Part shown: piece after piece, positions 35,435 to 44,727 of the stretch
Layout: each line of letters begins with the position of its first letter
How positions within the stretch are numbered: position 1 is the stretch's first letter
From: Deltaproteobacteria bacterium ADurb.Bin151
GTDB taxonomy: Bacteria > Desulfobacterota > Syntrophia > Syntrophales > Smithellaceae
DNA length: 64,000 nucleotides
Assembly (NCBI GenBank): GCA_002070455.1
Contig: MWDG01000007.1
Span: forward strand, 1 to 64,000
Direction: 5' to 3'
The notes under the pieces: generated by a model
What the model was told of the DNA's origin: nothing
Database searches by the model: none
Seen by the model: the letters and a program-made list of their open reading frames with translations, nothing else
Program-made: the position numbers and the translations under genes

Positions 35435-37129
35435 TTATTGAGAAACCTCCAGCTCATAAACAACAATGTGGCTTTTTGAACCGATGGAAGCTCCGACAGA
35501 CTTCACCAGAGCCAGAACAATCTCAGGTGCACCGTCATTGTCGACGTCTTTGAAACAGTAATCAGCCACATAGCCGTTGATTCTTTTGGTTCTCCAGTTT
35601 TCAGCCATCCCGAGGCCGTCCCACTCCAGATTGTAAATTTCGCTGGATGTGAAAAGCTTCAGGTTTTTAAAAATACGTCCGACCGATGAGATGTTTTTGA
35701 CAATAATCATCTCTTTTTTGCCATCTTTGTTCGTGTCAAACATCAAAATCCGCAAATTGGCAAAAGCGCTCTCGTTTTGTTCGGCTTCCTGGGACTGCAG
35801 TTTTTGACGGTCAATGTTGGCGATGTAATTATTGCTTCCGCCATAGACCGTATCGCTTCTCCAGATCAGCTCATCCGGAGAGAACCCGAAAGATAAAATC
35901 CGGCTCATCGGTTTATTGGTCTTGTCGATAATCATTAAGTAGTCCAGTTCATCCAAAGCGATGATTTTTTCAGTTGTGCCGGAGCCCAGCGTATCCATTG
36001 TTAAACCGTAAATGGATAATCCCAGGGGAATTTTTTGTTTGTCACCTGCAACATATTTCCCGTCCTTCCAGATCATTTCATAAATCTGCGTTTCAAATAC
36101 CTTATCAATTCCATAAGTTTGCCCTAAAAGCATGGGAATTCCCGACGATGTATCAATAACACGCAGAAAATACCGGATATTCGATGCAATGGTTTTATAC
36201 TCATCGTTTTCGTACTGGAGGACGAAGGAATTCAGTAAACGATTATTCAATGAAGTGACGATAATTTCCGGGGTACCGTCTTTATTGATGTCCGCCACGT
36301 CCACCGATATGTATTGATGGTAGAATTTGCCTTTAATTTCATTTAATAATTTTAAATCATTATCTATTTTCTGGTAAATATAGATATTGTGCCTGTCGAT
36401 GACGACGACTTCATTTTTTCCGTCTCGGTTGACATCACCAATGTCCATTCCATTGAATTCCGCTTTGAACTGCTGACTCATCCAGAACCCTCTTTTACGT
36501 GCCAGAGGATCTGTGGCATCAATGAAATCCGGATTAATCATGGAAGTGAAGGTCGCTTTTCTTCCCCCGGTTTTCATGCCGGCAATGATTTGCGATTCGC
36601 GTGAAGTTCCGGGGGCGGCCACCGTTGCTGTAGCAGCCGCTTGAGTTTGCGGTGCGGATCCGGTGATATGCATAACAACCCGCTGGGAGAAGTCATTGAT
36701 CTTCGGAATCACCTCGTCGAGGGTTTGTGATTCAGAAGAAATCCCCACGTCTGACTTGCCGCTTGCCACATCGATCAGTTTCCCGTCAATGCTGATACTT
36801 TTCCCGATTTTTGTAATGCTTCCCCATACCACGTAGTCGGCATTCAGTTTTTTGCCTATATCCTGAGCATCCTTCATGCTCAAATCCTTGGCGCCGGATT
36901 TTTTGAGAGCCTCCTGAGCTGCTTCTTTACGGGTAACTACAATCTTATCGGCGACGGCAATCCGGCTTGATAGCATATCGCCGATTCCCTGCCGGACGTA
37001 TTCAATATTATCAGCGCTGTGCAGTGAAAAGGGCAATACAGCGACAGTGTATTTTTCCTTTGCCCAAACGGATGCCGCCATCACAATAATGATTGTTAGA
37101 CAAAGAATGGCCGAAATTGTTTTTTTCAT
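35435..37129 (-). CDS. Exported protein with TolB/FlgO-like N-terminus and FG-GAP repeats
   Basis: 564 residues. Signal peptide cleaved at VWA-KEK. Residues 25-160 resemble the FlgO/TolB-N fold (YTVAVLPFSLHSADNIEYV and LNADYVVWGSITKIGKSI), common in proteins that assess envelope components. A linker rich in Ala/Thr (about 165-185) follows. The rest holds FG-GAP/VCBS-type calcium-binding repeats: MDIGDVNRDGKNEVVV, VDVADINKDGTPEIIV, FDTNKDGKKEMIIV and FKDVDNDGAPEIVLA. Probably a periplasmic beta-propeller. Role unknown. Confidence 0.8.
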   Translation of the reverse strand: MKKTISAILCLTIIIVMAASVWAKEKYTVAVLPFSLHSADNIEYVRQGIGDMLSSRIAVADKIVVTRKEAAQEALKKSGAKDLSMKDAQDIGKKLNADYVVWGSITKIGKSISIDGKLIDVASGKSDVGISSESQTLDEVIPKINDFSQRVVMHITGSAPQTQAAATATVAAPGTSRESQIIAGMKTGGRKATFTSMINPDFIDATDPLARKRGFWMSQQFKAEFNGMDIGDVNRDGKNEVVVIDRHNIYIYQKIDNDLKLLNEIKGKFYHQYISVDVADINKDGTPEIIVTSLNNRLLNSFVLQYENDEYKTIASNIRYFLRVIDTSSGIPMLLGQTYGIDKVFETQIYEMIWKDGKYVAGDKQKIPLGLSIYGLTMDTLGSGTTEKIIALDELDYLMIIDKTNKPMSRILSFGFSPDELIWRSDTVYGGSNNYIANIDRQKLQSQEAEQNESAFANLRILMFDTNKDGKKEMIIVKNISSVGRIFKNLKLFTSSEIYNLEWDGLGMAENWRTKRINGYVADYCFKDVDNDGAPEIVLALVKSVGASIGSKSHIVVYELEVSQ

Positions 37130-37219
37130 ATCGATCTCCCGGATTTTTTAGAATATCAATAATAAAACCTGAGCGTCTCTAACACTTTAAAAATGATAAT
37201 TCAAGACTGTTTTCATGCT

Positions 37220-37882
37220 TCACGATTTCAGAGGAAGAACATAAAAAAGGACGGCAAAGAAATGGCATGCGCTTCCGGCAAGGACAAACATGTGCCATAT
37301 TGCGTGGTTGTATGGAAGTGTTTTCCATACATAAAAAATGACACCAAGAGAATAGGCGAGACCGCCTGCGAACAGCCAGGCTAGCCCTCCTGCCGGCATC
37401 GCATCAATCAGGGGTTTAATGGCAAAAACCACCAGCCAGCCCATCAACAGATAGGCAATGGTTGAAATGATCTTAAAACGGTGTACGAAAAATATTTTAA
37501 ATACGACCCCGGTAATTGCAAGAAGCCATATTACGGCAAACATCGTCCACCCCAGGACACCGCGAAGGGTCACAACCAGAAACGGGGTATAAGTGCCTGC
37601 GATCAAAAGATAGATGCAGGAATGATCAATGATTTTCAATACATTTTTTATCTTTGGTTTTTGAAAACTGTGGTACAAAGTAGATGCCGTATATAATAAA
37701 ATCAGGGTAATGCCGAAAATCGTACAGCTCACGACGTGACCCCGGCTACCGGAAATACTGGAAAAAACGATCAGCAAAACCAGTGCGGCGATACTCAAAA
37801 GAACACCCGTACCATGCGTAATACTGTTTAAAAGTTCTTCCCGATAGCGGGATGCACTTATTTGATTTGCCAGAGCCATCAT
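37220..37882 (-). CDS. Hemolysin III-family (PAQR-like) membrane protein
   Basis: 220 residues with seven hydrophobic helices. The PAQR/HlyIII metal-site motifs are present: SITHGTG near the N-terminus, STLYHSF and IDHSCIYLLIAGTYTPF, and HAIWHMFVLAGSACHF near the C-terminus (Ser/His zinc ligands). The family is widespread in bacteria and its physiological role is unsettled; lipid hydrolase (ceramidase-like) activity is known for eukaryotic relatives. The start at 37882 has AAAGGTGAAA. Confidence 0.9.
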   Translation of the reverse strand: MMALANQISASRYREELLNSITHGTGVLLSIAALVLLIVFSSISGSRGHVVSCTIFGITLILLYTASTLYHSFQKPKIKNVLKIIDHSCIYLLIAGTYTPFLVVTLRGVLGWTMFAVIWLLAITGVVFKIFFVHRFKIISTIAYLLMGWLVVFAIKPLIDAMPAGGLAWLFAGGLAYSLGVIFYVWKTLPYNHAIWHMFVLAGSACHFFAVLFYVLPLKS

Positions 37883-38013
37883 TTTCACCTTTTGGAAACC
37901 CTTATGTCCGCAGCCCAAATTTGTCAATGTAATTTAAGGAATTTGGGGGGATATTTTATTAACTGGAGACCGGAAATGATCGTCTGAACAAACGTTATCT
38001 ATTTTTTAAAATC

Positions 38014-38043
38014 TTGACAGGTTTTTTTTATGTAATATATGAT
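38014..38043 (+). promoter_or_regulatory. Sigma70-type promoter of citrate synthase; rest of 37883-38183 gap
   Basis: TTGACA (38014-38019), an 18-bp spacer and TATGAT (38038-38043). The resulting untranslated leader is about 135 bases. The 301-bp gap shows no other gene; the hemolysin-III promoter should also lie here on the minus strand. Confidence 0.7.
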
Positions 38044-38183
38044 ATACTTAATCAGTTGATTTCATCTTTAATCCACTGGCCAATTAAAGCAGTAAAATGT
38101 TTTCGTCATATTGATTTCAGATTTTCGGTGTATTCGTTGACACCGTTTCTTAATTTGGATTTGACACTGGGAGAAAAGAAAAA

Positions 38184-39470
38184 ATGGAAAAAGCAACGTT
38201 GACCTTTAACGATAAGATACATGAAATGCCGGTTGTTAAGGGTACGGAAAACGAAACAGCCATCGATATTTCCAGGCTGCGACAGGAAACCGGTTTGATC
38301 ACACTGGATGTCGGCTATCAGAATACCGGAGCCTGTACATCGTCGATCACTTTTATCGATGGAGACAAGGGAATCTTAAGATACCGGGGGATTCCCATTG
38401 AAGAGCTTGCTGAAAAGGCCAGCTTTACTGAAGTGGCTTATCTGCTGATTTATGGCAACCTCCCGAACAGAGCGGAGCAGCAGCTGTTTTCGCAGCGCCT
38501 AACGCAGAATTCGATGATTCATGAAGAAATGCTTCGATTTTTCGATGGATTCCCGCCAACAGCCCATCCCATGGCTATCCTCGCAACAATGGTCAATTCC
38601 ATGTCTGTTTATTACACGGACTATTACACAGAGGATTTCCAGGCGGAAACTTTTGACTTGATGGCCGCATCCCTGATCTCCAGAATCCGCACAATTGCCG
38701 CTTATTCCTATAAGCACAGCATCGGTCATCCGCATGTATATCCCAAACGTGACCTGAAATACGCGTCGAATTTTCTTTACATGATGTTCGACTCCCCGGT
38801 GAATCCCTATGTGCCGGACCCGGATATTGAAAGAGCACTCAGCATCTTATTAATTCTACATGCCGATCATGAGCAGAATTGCAGTACCTCAACCGTACGG
38901 CTGGTCGGAAGCAGCATGGCGAATCTTTATGCCTCAATCTGTGCGGGAATCTGCGCCCTCTGGGGCCCTCTGCATGGCGGTGCCAACCAGAAAGTGATCG
39001 AGATGCTCGAACAGATCAAAAACGACCGGCTGACCATCCAGCAATGTATCGAGGCCGCCAAGGATAAAAACAGCAAGTTTCGTCTTTTCGGATTCGGGCA
39101 TCGCGTCTACAAGAATTACGATCCCCGCGCGAAAATCCTCAAAGAATACTGCGAAAAGATCTTTAAAAAATACAACTACCAGGATCAGTTGATCAATATC
39201 GCAATGGAACTGGAGGAGGCCACCCTGAAAGACCCGTTTTTCATCGAACGGAAACTCTATCCCAATGTAGATTTTTACAGCGGAATTTTATACAGGATGA
39301 TTGGAATTCCCACGGACATGTTTACCGTTATGTTCGCCATTGGTCGTTTGCCGGGCATGATTGCACAGTGGAAGGAAATGCATGATACGGTGCCGCTGAA
39401 AATCGGCAGACCGCGACAGATTTACACGGGAAGCAATTTGAGTCACTATATTCCACTGGATGAGCGATAA
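38184..39470 (+). CDS. gltA: Citrate (Si)-synthase
   Basis: 428 residues, the normal length of hexameric type II citrate synthase. Active-site segments: LHADHEQNCSTSTVR, LWGPLHGGANQKV (His), FGFGHRVYKNYDPRA (His and Arg), and VDFYSGILYRMIG (Asp). It condenses oxaloacetate with acetyl-CoA. In syntrophic relatives the enzyme also runs in other directions, but that is not visible here. It stands as a single gene behind its own promoter with GGGAGAAAAG as ribosome site. Confidence 0.96.
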   Translation: MEKATLTFNDKIHEMPVVKGTENETAIDISRLRQETGLITLDVGYQNTGACTSSITFIDGDKGILRYRGIPIEELAEKASFTEVAYLLIYGNLPNRAEQQLFSQRLTQNSMIHEEMLRFFDGFPPTAHPMAILATMVNSMSVYYTDYYTEDFQAETFDLMAASLISRIRTIAAYSYKHSIGHPHVYPKRDLKYASNFLYMMFDSPVNPYVPDPDIERALSILLILHADHEQNCSTSTVRLVGSSMANLYASICAGICALWGPLHGGANQKVIEMLEQIKNDRLTIQQCIEAAKDKNSKFRLFGFGHRVYKNYDPRAKILKEYCEKIFKKYNYQDQLINIAMELEEATLKDPFFIERKLYPNVDFYSGILYRMIGIPTDMFTVMFAIGRLPGMIAQWKEMHDTVPLKIGRPRQIYTGSNLSHYIPLDER

Positions 39471-39512
39471 AAAGGCCGCGGGCGATAGATTTCCGGATTT
39501 TCACTTTTTTTC

Positions 39513-39541
39513 TTGACTTTTTTCGCCTATTTGCCTATATC
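39513..39541 (+). promoter_or_regulatory. Sigma70-type promoter of the transporter-ligase operon
   Basis: TTGACT (39513-39518), a 17-bp spacer and TATATC (39536-39541). Transcription would begin near 39548, about 215 bases before livK, leaving room for the leader described next. Confidence 0.75.
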
Positions 39542-39568
39542 CGCGTCAACATGAGTCGGAGCAAACAG

Positions 39569-39658
39569 ATGTTGAAACAATATTTACTTTTCAGACAGGC
39601 GTTTACCTTTTACTTTTTTAGCTTTATCGGCTTCAAGGTCTGCCTGAAAGTATCATGA
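39569..39658 (+). CDS. Candidate Phe-rich leader peptide upstream of attenuator
   Basis: 29 codons. The ATG is preceded at 7 bases by CGGAG, about 20 bases from the predicted transcription start. Seven of the 29 residues are Phe and two are Tyr, clustered in FRQAFTFYFFSFIGF. The stop (39656-39658) lies 21 bases before an intrinsic terminator that itself precedes livK. This is the order of classical amino-acid attenuators such as pheL. Two mutually exclusive short pairings (ATCGG 39626-39630 with CCGAT 39659-39663; CGGCT 39628-39632 with AGCCG 39678-39682, which invades the terminator) could provide the switch. The T-rich base composition could also produce Phe codons by chance. Confidence 0.4.
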   Translation: MLKQYLLFRQAFTFYFFSFIGFKVCLKVS

Positions 39659-39679
39659 CCGATGATCAATGGGAATGAG

Positions 39680-39716
39680 CCGTGGGCGGATCAAAATCTG
39701 CTCACGGTTTTTTTTT
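39680..39716 (+). terminator. Intrinsic terminator in the livK leader
   Basis: A 12-bp stem (39680-39691 / 39696-39707, with two G-T pairs) closes a CAAA loop and is followed by nine T (39708-39716). It lies between the operon promoter and the first structural gene, so it must be read through for expression. Confidence 0.85.
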
Positions 39717-39763
39717 GCCGGAAAGAAGAAGTTTCAAAAAAACCTATAGAGGGGGACGGGAAA

Positions 39764-40972
39764 ATGAAAAAGTGGAGTATTCTGATCATTCTGGCGGTGT
39801 CTGCTGTTTTACTGCTTGGTTTCAGTCAGGCTCAAGCGCAGAAAAAAGTGATTAAGGTTGGTGCGGCAATCAACCTCACAGGCCCCGCATCAACGTGGGG
39901 GCAGTTTCATGAAAAAGGGCAGCGGGATTATTTCCGTTATGTGAACGAAGTGAAGGGTGGTGTTGGCGGAAGTAAAATCCACATGATCACTGTGGATACA
40001 GCCTACAAAGTCCCTGAAGCACAGGCAGCTGTTCAGAAATTTGTTCTTCAGGATAAAGTGGACATGATTGCCACTTGGGGCGCCGGTGAAGGACTGGCTG
40101 CAAAACCGATTGTCCAGCGCTATAAAGTGCCCACTATTAATTATTCCACAAGCTGGGAGCTGCTCGAAAAACCGGTTGACTACATGTATCTGCCGTTCGG
40201 TAGTTACAAAATGGATTGTTATGCCGTGCTGGAATATATCAAAGCCATCCACAAAGGAAAAGAAGCACCGAAAGTCGGGCTGCTTACATACAATAACGCC
40301 TATGGACGCTCGATTCACGCGCCCAGCAAGGAATACGCAGGGAAATTGGGCATTGACCTGGTGGCCATCGAGGAATTCCCTCCCCGGACGGTTGATTTGA
40401 ATACGGAATTGCTCCGACTGAAGAACAAGGGCGCTCAATATATTTTCATCCAGATGCTTCCGTCGGCGATCATTACCGCTTTCAAGAGCGCTGACCGCAT
40501 TAAATACAATCCCCTTTTTCTCGGGACCTGGACATCCACGGACCCCGATTTCTTCAAGATGGGAAAAGGCTTGATCCGGGATCGCCTGATCATGCAGTTT
40601 CCGGGCGGTTTACCTTCAGACAAATCCAAGGGAATGGATGTGATGAAAGAATTGTGGAAAAGATATAAAACCGTAAACAGTTTTGACGCTTCTTACTGGG
40701 AAGGTGTGGTTGTCGGAATGATCATGGAGCGGGCGTTTATCCGCGCTTATGAAAAATCAAAAGTCATCAATCCGCAAACGATCAATGCTGCGATGGAATC
40801 GATGAAGAATGAAGACTTTGGCGGACTGTTCCCTGCCGTAACCTATACGAAAGACAATCATGAAGGTTCTTTCACGGCGCGCATGGTCAGGGTAAAAGAA
40901 GACGGAACCTACAGTCCCCTGACGAATTTCTATGTTCCGGGTAAAGACAAGGTTCAAATGATTAAAAAATAG
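39764..40972 (+). CDS. LIV-type ABC transporter substrate-binding protein
   Basis: 402 residues. Signal peptide cleaved at AQA-QKK. It is a Peripla_BP_6 protein: IKVGAAINLTGPASTWGQ at the first strand, DMIATWGAGEGLAAKPI, and VGLLTYNNAYGRSI. Such proteins bind branched or aromatic amino acids, amides, or aromatic and dicarboxylic acids. The ligases in the same operon favour an organic acid. The start has GGGGGACGGGAAA. A strong hairpin follows the stop. Confidence 0.9.
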   Translation: MKKWSILIILAVSAVLLLGFSQAQAQKKVIKVGAAINLTGPASTWGQFHEKGQRDYFRYVNEVKGGVGGSKIHMITVDTAYKVPEAQAAVQKFVLQDKVDMIATWGAGEGLAAKPIVQRYKVPTINYSTSWELLEKPVDYMYLPFGSYKMDCYAVLEYIKAIHKGKEAPKVGLLTYNNAYGRSIHAPSKEYAGKLGIDLVAIEEFPPRTVDLNTELLRLKNKGAQYIFIQMLPSAIITAFKSADRIKYNPLFLGTWTSTDPDFFKMGKGLIRDRLIMQFPGGLPSDKSKGMDVMKELWKRYKTVNSFDASYWEGVVVGMIMERAFIRAYEKSKVINPQTINAAMESMKNEDFGGLFPAVTYTKDNHEGSFTARMVRVKEDGTYSPLTNFYVPGKDKVQMIKK

Positions 40973-40978
40973 TAAAAA

Positions 40979-41013
40979 AAAGGGGGATACCGGACGTTCC
41001 GGTATCCCCCTTT
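40979..41013 (+). other. Strong intercistronic hairpin after the binding-protein gene
   Basis: AAAGGGGGATACCGGA (40979-40994) and TCCGGTATCCCCCTTT (40998-41013) form a perfect 16-bp stem with a 3-nt loop. Only TTT follows, so termination would be partial. Typical of 3' protection of binding-protein mRNA and of reduced downstream expression. Confidence 0.7.
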
Positions 41014-41047
41014 GCAAATGGGGCATAAAAAATGTCTCGAGGTATTC

Positions 41048-41878
41048 ATGAAAGCATTCCGCAGCCGGCCTTCGATTATGATCGACCGGCCCCAAGAGAA
41101 TAAGAAAGCTGAATTGGAAATAAAAAATCTGCGCCTCAGTTTCGGCGGCGTGGTGGCCGTCAATGACGTTGACCTGAACGTGCATACCGGCGAACTGATG
41201 GCGGTGATCGGGCCCAACGGCGCCGGAAAAACAAGTCTGCTCAACTGCATCACCGGGTTTTATCATCCCCAGCAGGGTGAAATTATTTTCAACGGACAAA
41301 ACATCACCCATCTGCACACGCACCAACTGGTCGATGTCGGAATCGGCAGGACTTTTCAAAATATTGAACTGTTTCCAGGCATGACCGTGCTGGCCAATAT
41401 GACACTGGCCCGCCATATTCATTGCCATTACAGCTTCTGGCGATCCTGTCTGTTTTCTCCGAAAGTACGGGCAGAAGAAATAAAGCATCGCCAGATCCTT
41501 GAAGAGATCATTGATTTTCTGGAGATGCAGTCCATCCGCAAACAGACGGTTGGATCTTTACCTTACGGTATGATGAAACGTGTGGAACTGGGCAGAGCGC
41601 TGGCCCTTGAACCCCGTCTGCTGATTCTGGATGAACCATTCGCGGGAATGAACCTTGAAGAAAAAGAGGACATGGTGCGTTTTCTCCTGGAGCTCAACGG
41701 ACGATGGGGACTAACAATGGTTCTGGTCGAACATGACATGTCCATCGTTATGAGCATTGCCCGGCGTATCATGGTTCTGAATTTTGGAGAAAAACTGGGA
41801 GAGGGTACTCCGGAAGAAATCAGTGCCAATCCCGAGGTTATCAAGGCGTATCTGGGCGATGCTCAAAAGATGGAATAA
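41048..41878 (+). CDS. livG: LivG-type ABC transporter ATPase
   Basis: 276 residues from the ATG at 41048 (CGAGG ribosome site); a start at 41012 would lie in the preceding hairpin. Walker A GPNGAGKTS (55-63), an atypical signature LPYGMMKRVELGRAL in place of LSGGQ, as usual for LivG, and Walker B LLILDEPFAGMNLEE. The C-terminal EEISANPEVIKAYLGD is LivG-specific. It pairs with LivF. Confidence 0.92.
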   Translation: MKAFRSRPSIMIDRPQENKKAELEIKNLRLSFGGVVAVNDVDLNVHTGELMAVIGPNGAGKTSLLNCITGFYHPQQGEIIFNGQNITHLHTHQLVDVGIGRTFQNIELFPGMTVLANMTLARHIHCHYSFWRSCLFSPKVRAEEIKHRQILEEIIDFLEMQSIRKQTVGSLPYGMMKRVELGRALALEPRLLILDEPFAGMNLEEKEDMVRFLLELNGRWGLTMVLVEHDMSIVMSIARRIMVLNFGEKLGEGTPEEISANPEVIKAYLGDAQKME

Positions 41879-41893
41879 AAGAAGGCGAAACAT

Positions 41894-43822
41894 TTGGACA
41901 AGCTAAATCCACATCAGACTATCAGAAATCAAGCCACGCTGCCGCAGTTGCTTGCTCAAAACGCGAAAACGTTCGGCGACACGAAAACGGCAATCCGCGA
42001 AAAAGCATACGGAATATGGCAAAAATATACATGGAATGATTATTATAATGATGTAGTGAAAACGGCTGCCGGTTTTGCAGCTCTCCATATGAAACGGGGC
42101 GACAACCTGTGCATGATCGTCAATAATTCACCGGAATGGCTTTTCTGTGAACTGGCAGCGCATGCTCTGGGCGCCACCACGCTCAATCTTTTCACGTCTT
42201 CTATCGCTGAAGAGCTGGTTTTTTCCATTAACCGCATACATTCGCCCATCGTGATTGTTCAGGATCAGGAGCAGGTGGATAAGCTGCTCGAAACCAGAGA
42301 CAAACTGCCGCATGTGCAAAAAGTTGTTTATATTGATCCAACCGGCATGACTTCCTATGAGAGTGATCCATGGCTGATCGGGTATGCCGAACTTTTCGAG
42401 ATCGGCAATCAATTTGCATTGGATCATCCGGACTATGTTGAAAAAGAAATCAGCAGGGGGCTTCCACAGGATATTGCCGTGATGATTCAGACCTCCGGAA
42501 CCACCGGAGTCCCTAAAATTGCCATGTTGTCTCACCGCAATCTGACTACCATGGCGGCCCAGTGGGTTGAAAATGCAAATATTCAACCGGAAGAAAACTG
42601 GCTTTCTATGTCGCCGCCTGCCTGGATTGTCGATCAGATGTGGGGAGTCGGCGTCTCACTGGGCAGCGCGATGACGATGAACTTTCCGGAAACGCCTGAA
42701 ACGGTGCTGGAAGATTTCAGGGATATCGGTCCGTCCATGCTCATTACGGCTTCCCGGTTCTGGGAGGACATGGCATCACGTATTCGGGTGAAAATATCCG
42801 ATGCAAGCTTCATCAAAAGAAAACTCTTTTATCTTGGGGAAAAGATCGGCAGGTCGGTGGTTGCCAAACGACTGCACAGGCAGCCTCTTTCCTGGCATGA
42901 AAAAGTGCTGTACCCATTCCTGATCCTTGCCGTTTACAATCCCCTGCTGGATCGTCTGGGTTGTTCTCATTTTCACAGCGCATTCACCGGAGGTCATCCG
43001 ATCAGCCCGGATGTTATCGGATTTTTCCGTGCAATTGGCCTGAATCTGAAACAGTGCTATGGTCTCACGGAATCCGGGGGGATTTTTCAGGTTCAACCGG
43101 ATGATGAAGTCAAACTGGAGACCGTGGGAAAGCCCCTGCCACTTACGGAAGTGAAGCTTGCCGAAGACCAGGAAGTTCTTGTGAAATCGGAAGCCAATTT
43201 TTCCGGGTATTACAACGATTACAAATCAACGGAAACTGCATTTGAAAACGGCTGGCTTAAAACAGGGGACGCGGGATACATTGACGAGGACGGCCATCTG
43301 CTGATCATTGGTCGAAAGGAAGATATTATCCGTAATAAAAGCGGTGAGGCTTTTTCTCCCGATTTCATTGAAACCCGTTTGAAGTTCAGCCCCTATATCA
43401 AGGAAGCGGTCACCTTTGGAGAAGCGCGTCCCTATATTTCCGCCATCATCAATATCGATCTGTGCAACGTCGGCAACTGGGCGGAAGAAAGAATGATCCC
43501 CTATACCACCTACATGGATCTGTCGCAGCAGAAAGCCGTGGAGGAGTTGATCCTCCGGGAAGTCCGGCAGGTCAACGAACAGCTTCCCGAGGTTATGAAG
43601 ATCAGGAAATTCGTTCTTCTTTACAAGCTTCTGGATGCGGACGATGATGAACTGACCCGCACAGGGAAAGTGCGCCGCCGTTTCGTTTACGGTCTGTATA
43701 TTAAAATTATTGAAGCGATGTATGGCCAGGCGAAGAATGTTCCGGTTACCGGGAAAATACGTTACCGGGACGGACGAATCGGTGAAATAGAAACCACAAT
43801 CAACATACTCAACGTGGATTAA
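41894..43822 (+). CDS. AMP-forming acyl-CoA synthetase inside the LIV operon
   Basis: 642 residues beginning at TTG (41894) after GAAGGCG; the next Met is deep in the domain. It is an ANL enzyme: P-loop IQTSGTTGVPKIAMLSH, YGLTESGG, and TGDAGYIDEDGHLLIIGRKEDIIRNKSGE. It resembles long-chain acyl-CoA synthetases (FAA1 group) more than acetyl-CoA synthetase. It activates a carboxylic acid to acyl-CoA with ATP to AMP. Position between livG and livH suggests it traps the transported acid as CoA ester. Substrate unknown. Confidence 0.9.
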   Translation: MDKLNPHQTIRNQATLPQLLAQNAKTFGDTKTAIREKAYGIWQKYTWNDYYNDVVKTAAGFAALHMKRGDNLCMIVNNSPEWLFCELAAHALGATTLNLFTSSIAEELVFSINRIHSPIVIVQDQEQVDKLLETRDKLPHVQKVVYIDPTGMTSYESDPWLIGYAELFEIGNQFALDHPDYVEKEISRGLPQDIAVMIQTSGTTGVPKIAMLSHRNLTTMAAQWVENANIQPEENWLSMSPPAWIVDQMWGVGVSLGSAMTMNFPETPETVLEDFRDIGPSMLITASRFWEDMASRIRVKISDASFIKRKLFYLGEKIGRSVVAKRLHRQPLSWHEKVLYPFLILAVYNPLLDRLGCSHFHSAFTGGHPISPDVIGFFRAIGLNLKQCYGLTESGGIFQVQPDDEVKLETVGKPLPLTEVKLAEDQEVLVKSEANFSGYYNDYKSTETAFENGWLKTGDAGYIDEDGHLLIIGRKEDIIRNKSGEAFSPDFIETRLKFSPYIKEAVTFGEARPYISAIINIDLCNVGNWAEERMIPYTTYMDLSQQKAVEELILREVRQVNEQLPEVMKIRKFVLLYKLLDADDDELTRTGKVRRRFVYGLYIKIIEAMYGQAKNVPVTGKIRYRDGRIGEIETTINILNVD

Positions 43823-43833
43823 GGAATCGGGCT

Positions 43834-44712
43834 ATGGATTTTTTTCTGCAATTATTGGTTAACGGCATTTGTGTGGGACTGCTCTATGGAATTTCCGCCA
43901 TGGGCTTTGTTATGATCTTCAAGGCCTCGAGTGTCCTCAATTTCGCCCATGGGGAACTTCTTGCGCTCGGCGCTTTCTTTTTTCTGTCGCTCGTCACCTG
44001 GGGCAAACTGCCCATTGCCGCTTCCTTTCTGCTGACGCTGGCCGGCTGTTTTATCCTGGGTTTCCTGATTGAAAGATTCTTCTTAAGGCCGCTGATCGGA
44101 GAGAAACTGATTTTCGTTATCATGCTCACCGTAGGACTTTCTGCGATGTTCAAGGGTCTTATTCTGCTGATCTGGGGCGGGAACCTGCATACGTATCCGG
44201 AATTTCTGCCTTCATTTCTGGAATTACAAATGGGATCCATTTACATTGCGCCGGTTTATTCCGCCACCCTCATCATCAGCATTGTTTTCCTCATTCTTTT
44301 TGGTTTGTTTTTTAAAAAATCATCCCAGGGGATTTTCATGCGGTCCGTGGCCGACAATCAAAAGGCGGCTTTGTCCCTGGGGGTTCATGTCCGGCGCGTA
44401 TTCGCACTGTCCTGGGCGATCGCTGCCATGGTGGCCTGCATGAGCGGGATCGTTCTGGGCATCATCAACGGTGTAAATGTTCATGATTTGAGCGCCATCG
44501 GGCTGAAAGTGTTTCCCGTAGTCATTCTGGGGGGGCTTGACAGCATCGGGGGAGCTATTATCGGCGGCATGATCATCGGTCTTCTGGAAACGTTTACCGG
44601 TGGATACCTGTCGCCGTCGCTGCGTGACGTTGTTCCTTATATCGTCCTGGTCTTTATTCTGATGGTCAAACCCTACGGACTGTTCGGACTGGTGGAGATT
44701 GAAAGAGTCTAG
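43834..44712 (+). CDS. livH: LivH-type ABC transporter permease
   Basis: 292 residues with about eight hydrophobic helices. LivH features are VNGICVGLLYGISAMGFVMIFKASSVLNFAHGE (given by its ends VNGICVG and VLNFAHGE) and GLDSIGGAIIGGMIIG. It forms one half of the membrane channel. AAGGA precedes the ATG, 11 bases after the ligase stop. Confidence 0.93.
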   Translation: MDFFLQLLVNGICVGLLYGISAMGFVMIFKASSVLNFAHGELLALGAFFFLSLVTWGKLPIAASFLLTLAGCFILGFLIERFFLRPLIGEKLIFVIMLTVGLSAMFKGLILLIWGGNLHTYPEFLPSFLELQMGSIYIAPVYSATLIISIVFLILFGLFFKKSSQGIFMRSVADNQKAALSLGVHVRRVFALSWAIAAMVACMSGIVLGIINGVNVHDLSAIGLKVFPVVILGGLDSIGGAIIGGMIIGLLETFTGGYLSPSLRDVVPYIVLVFILMVKPYGLFGLVEIERV

Positions 44713-44727
44713 AAAGCGGAAATCCAT

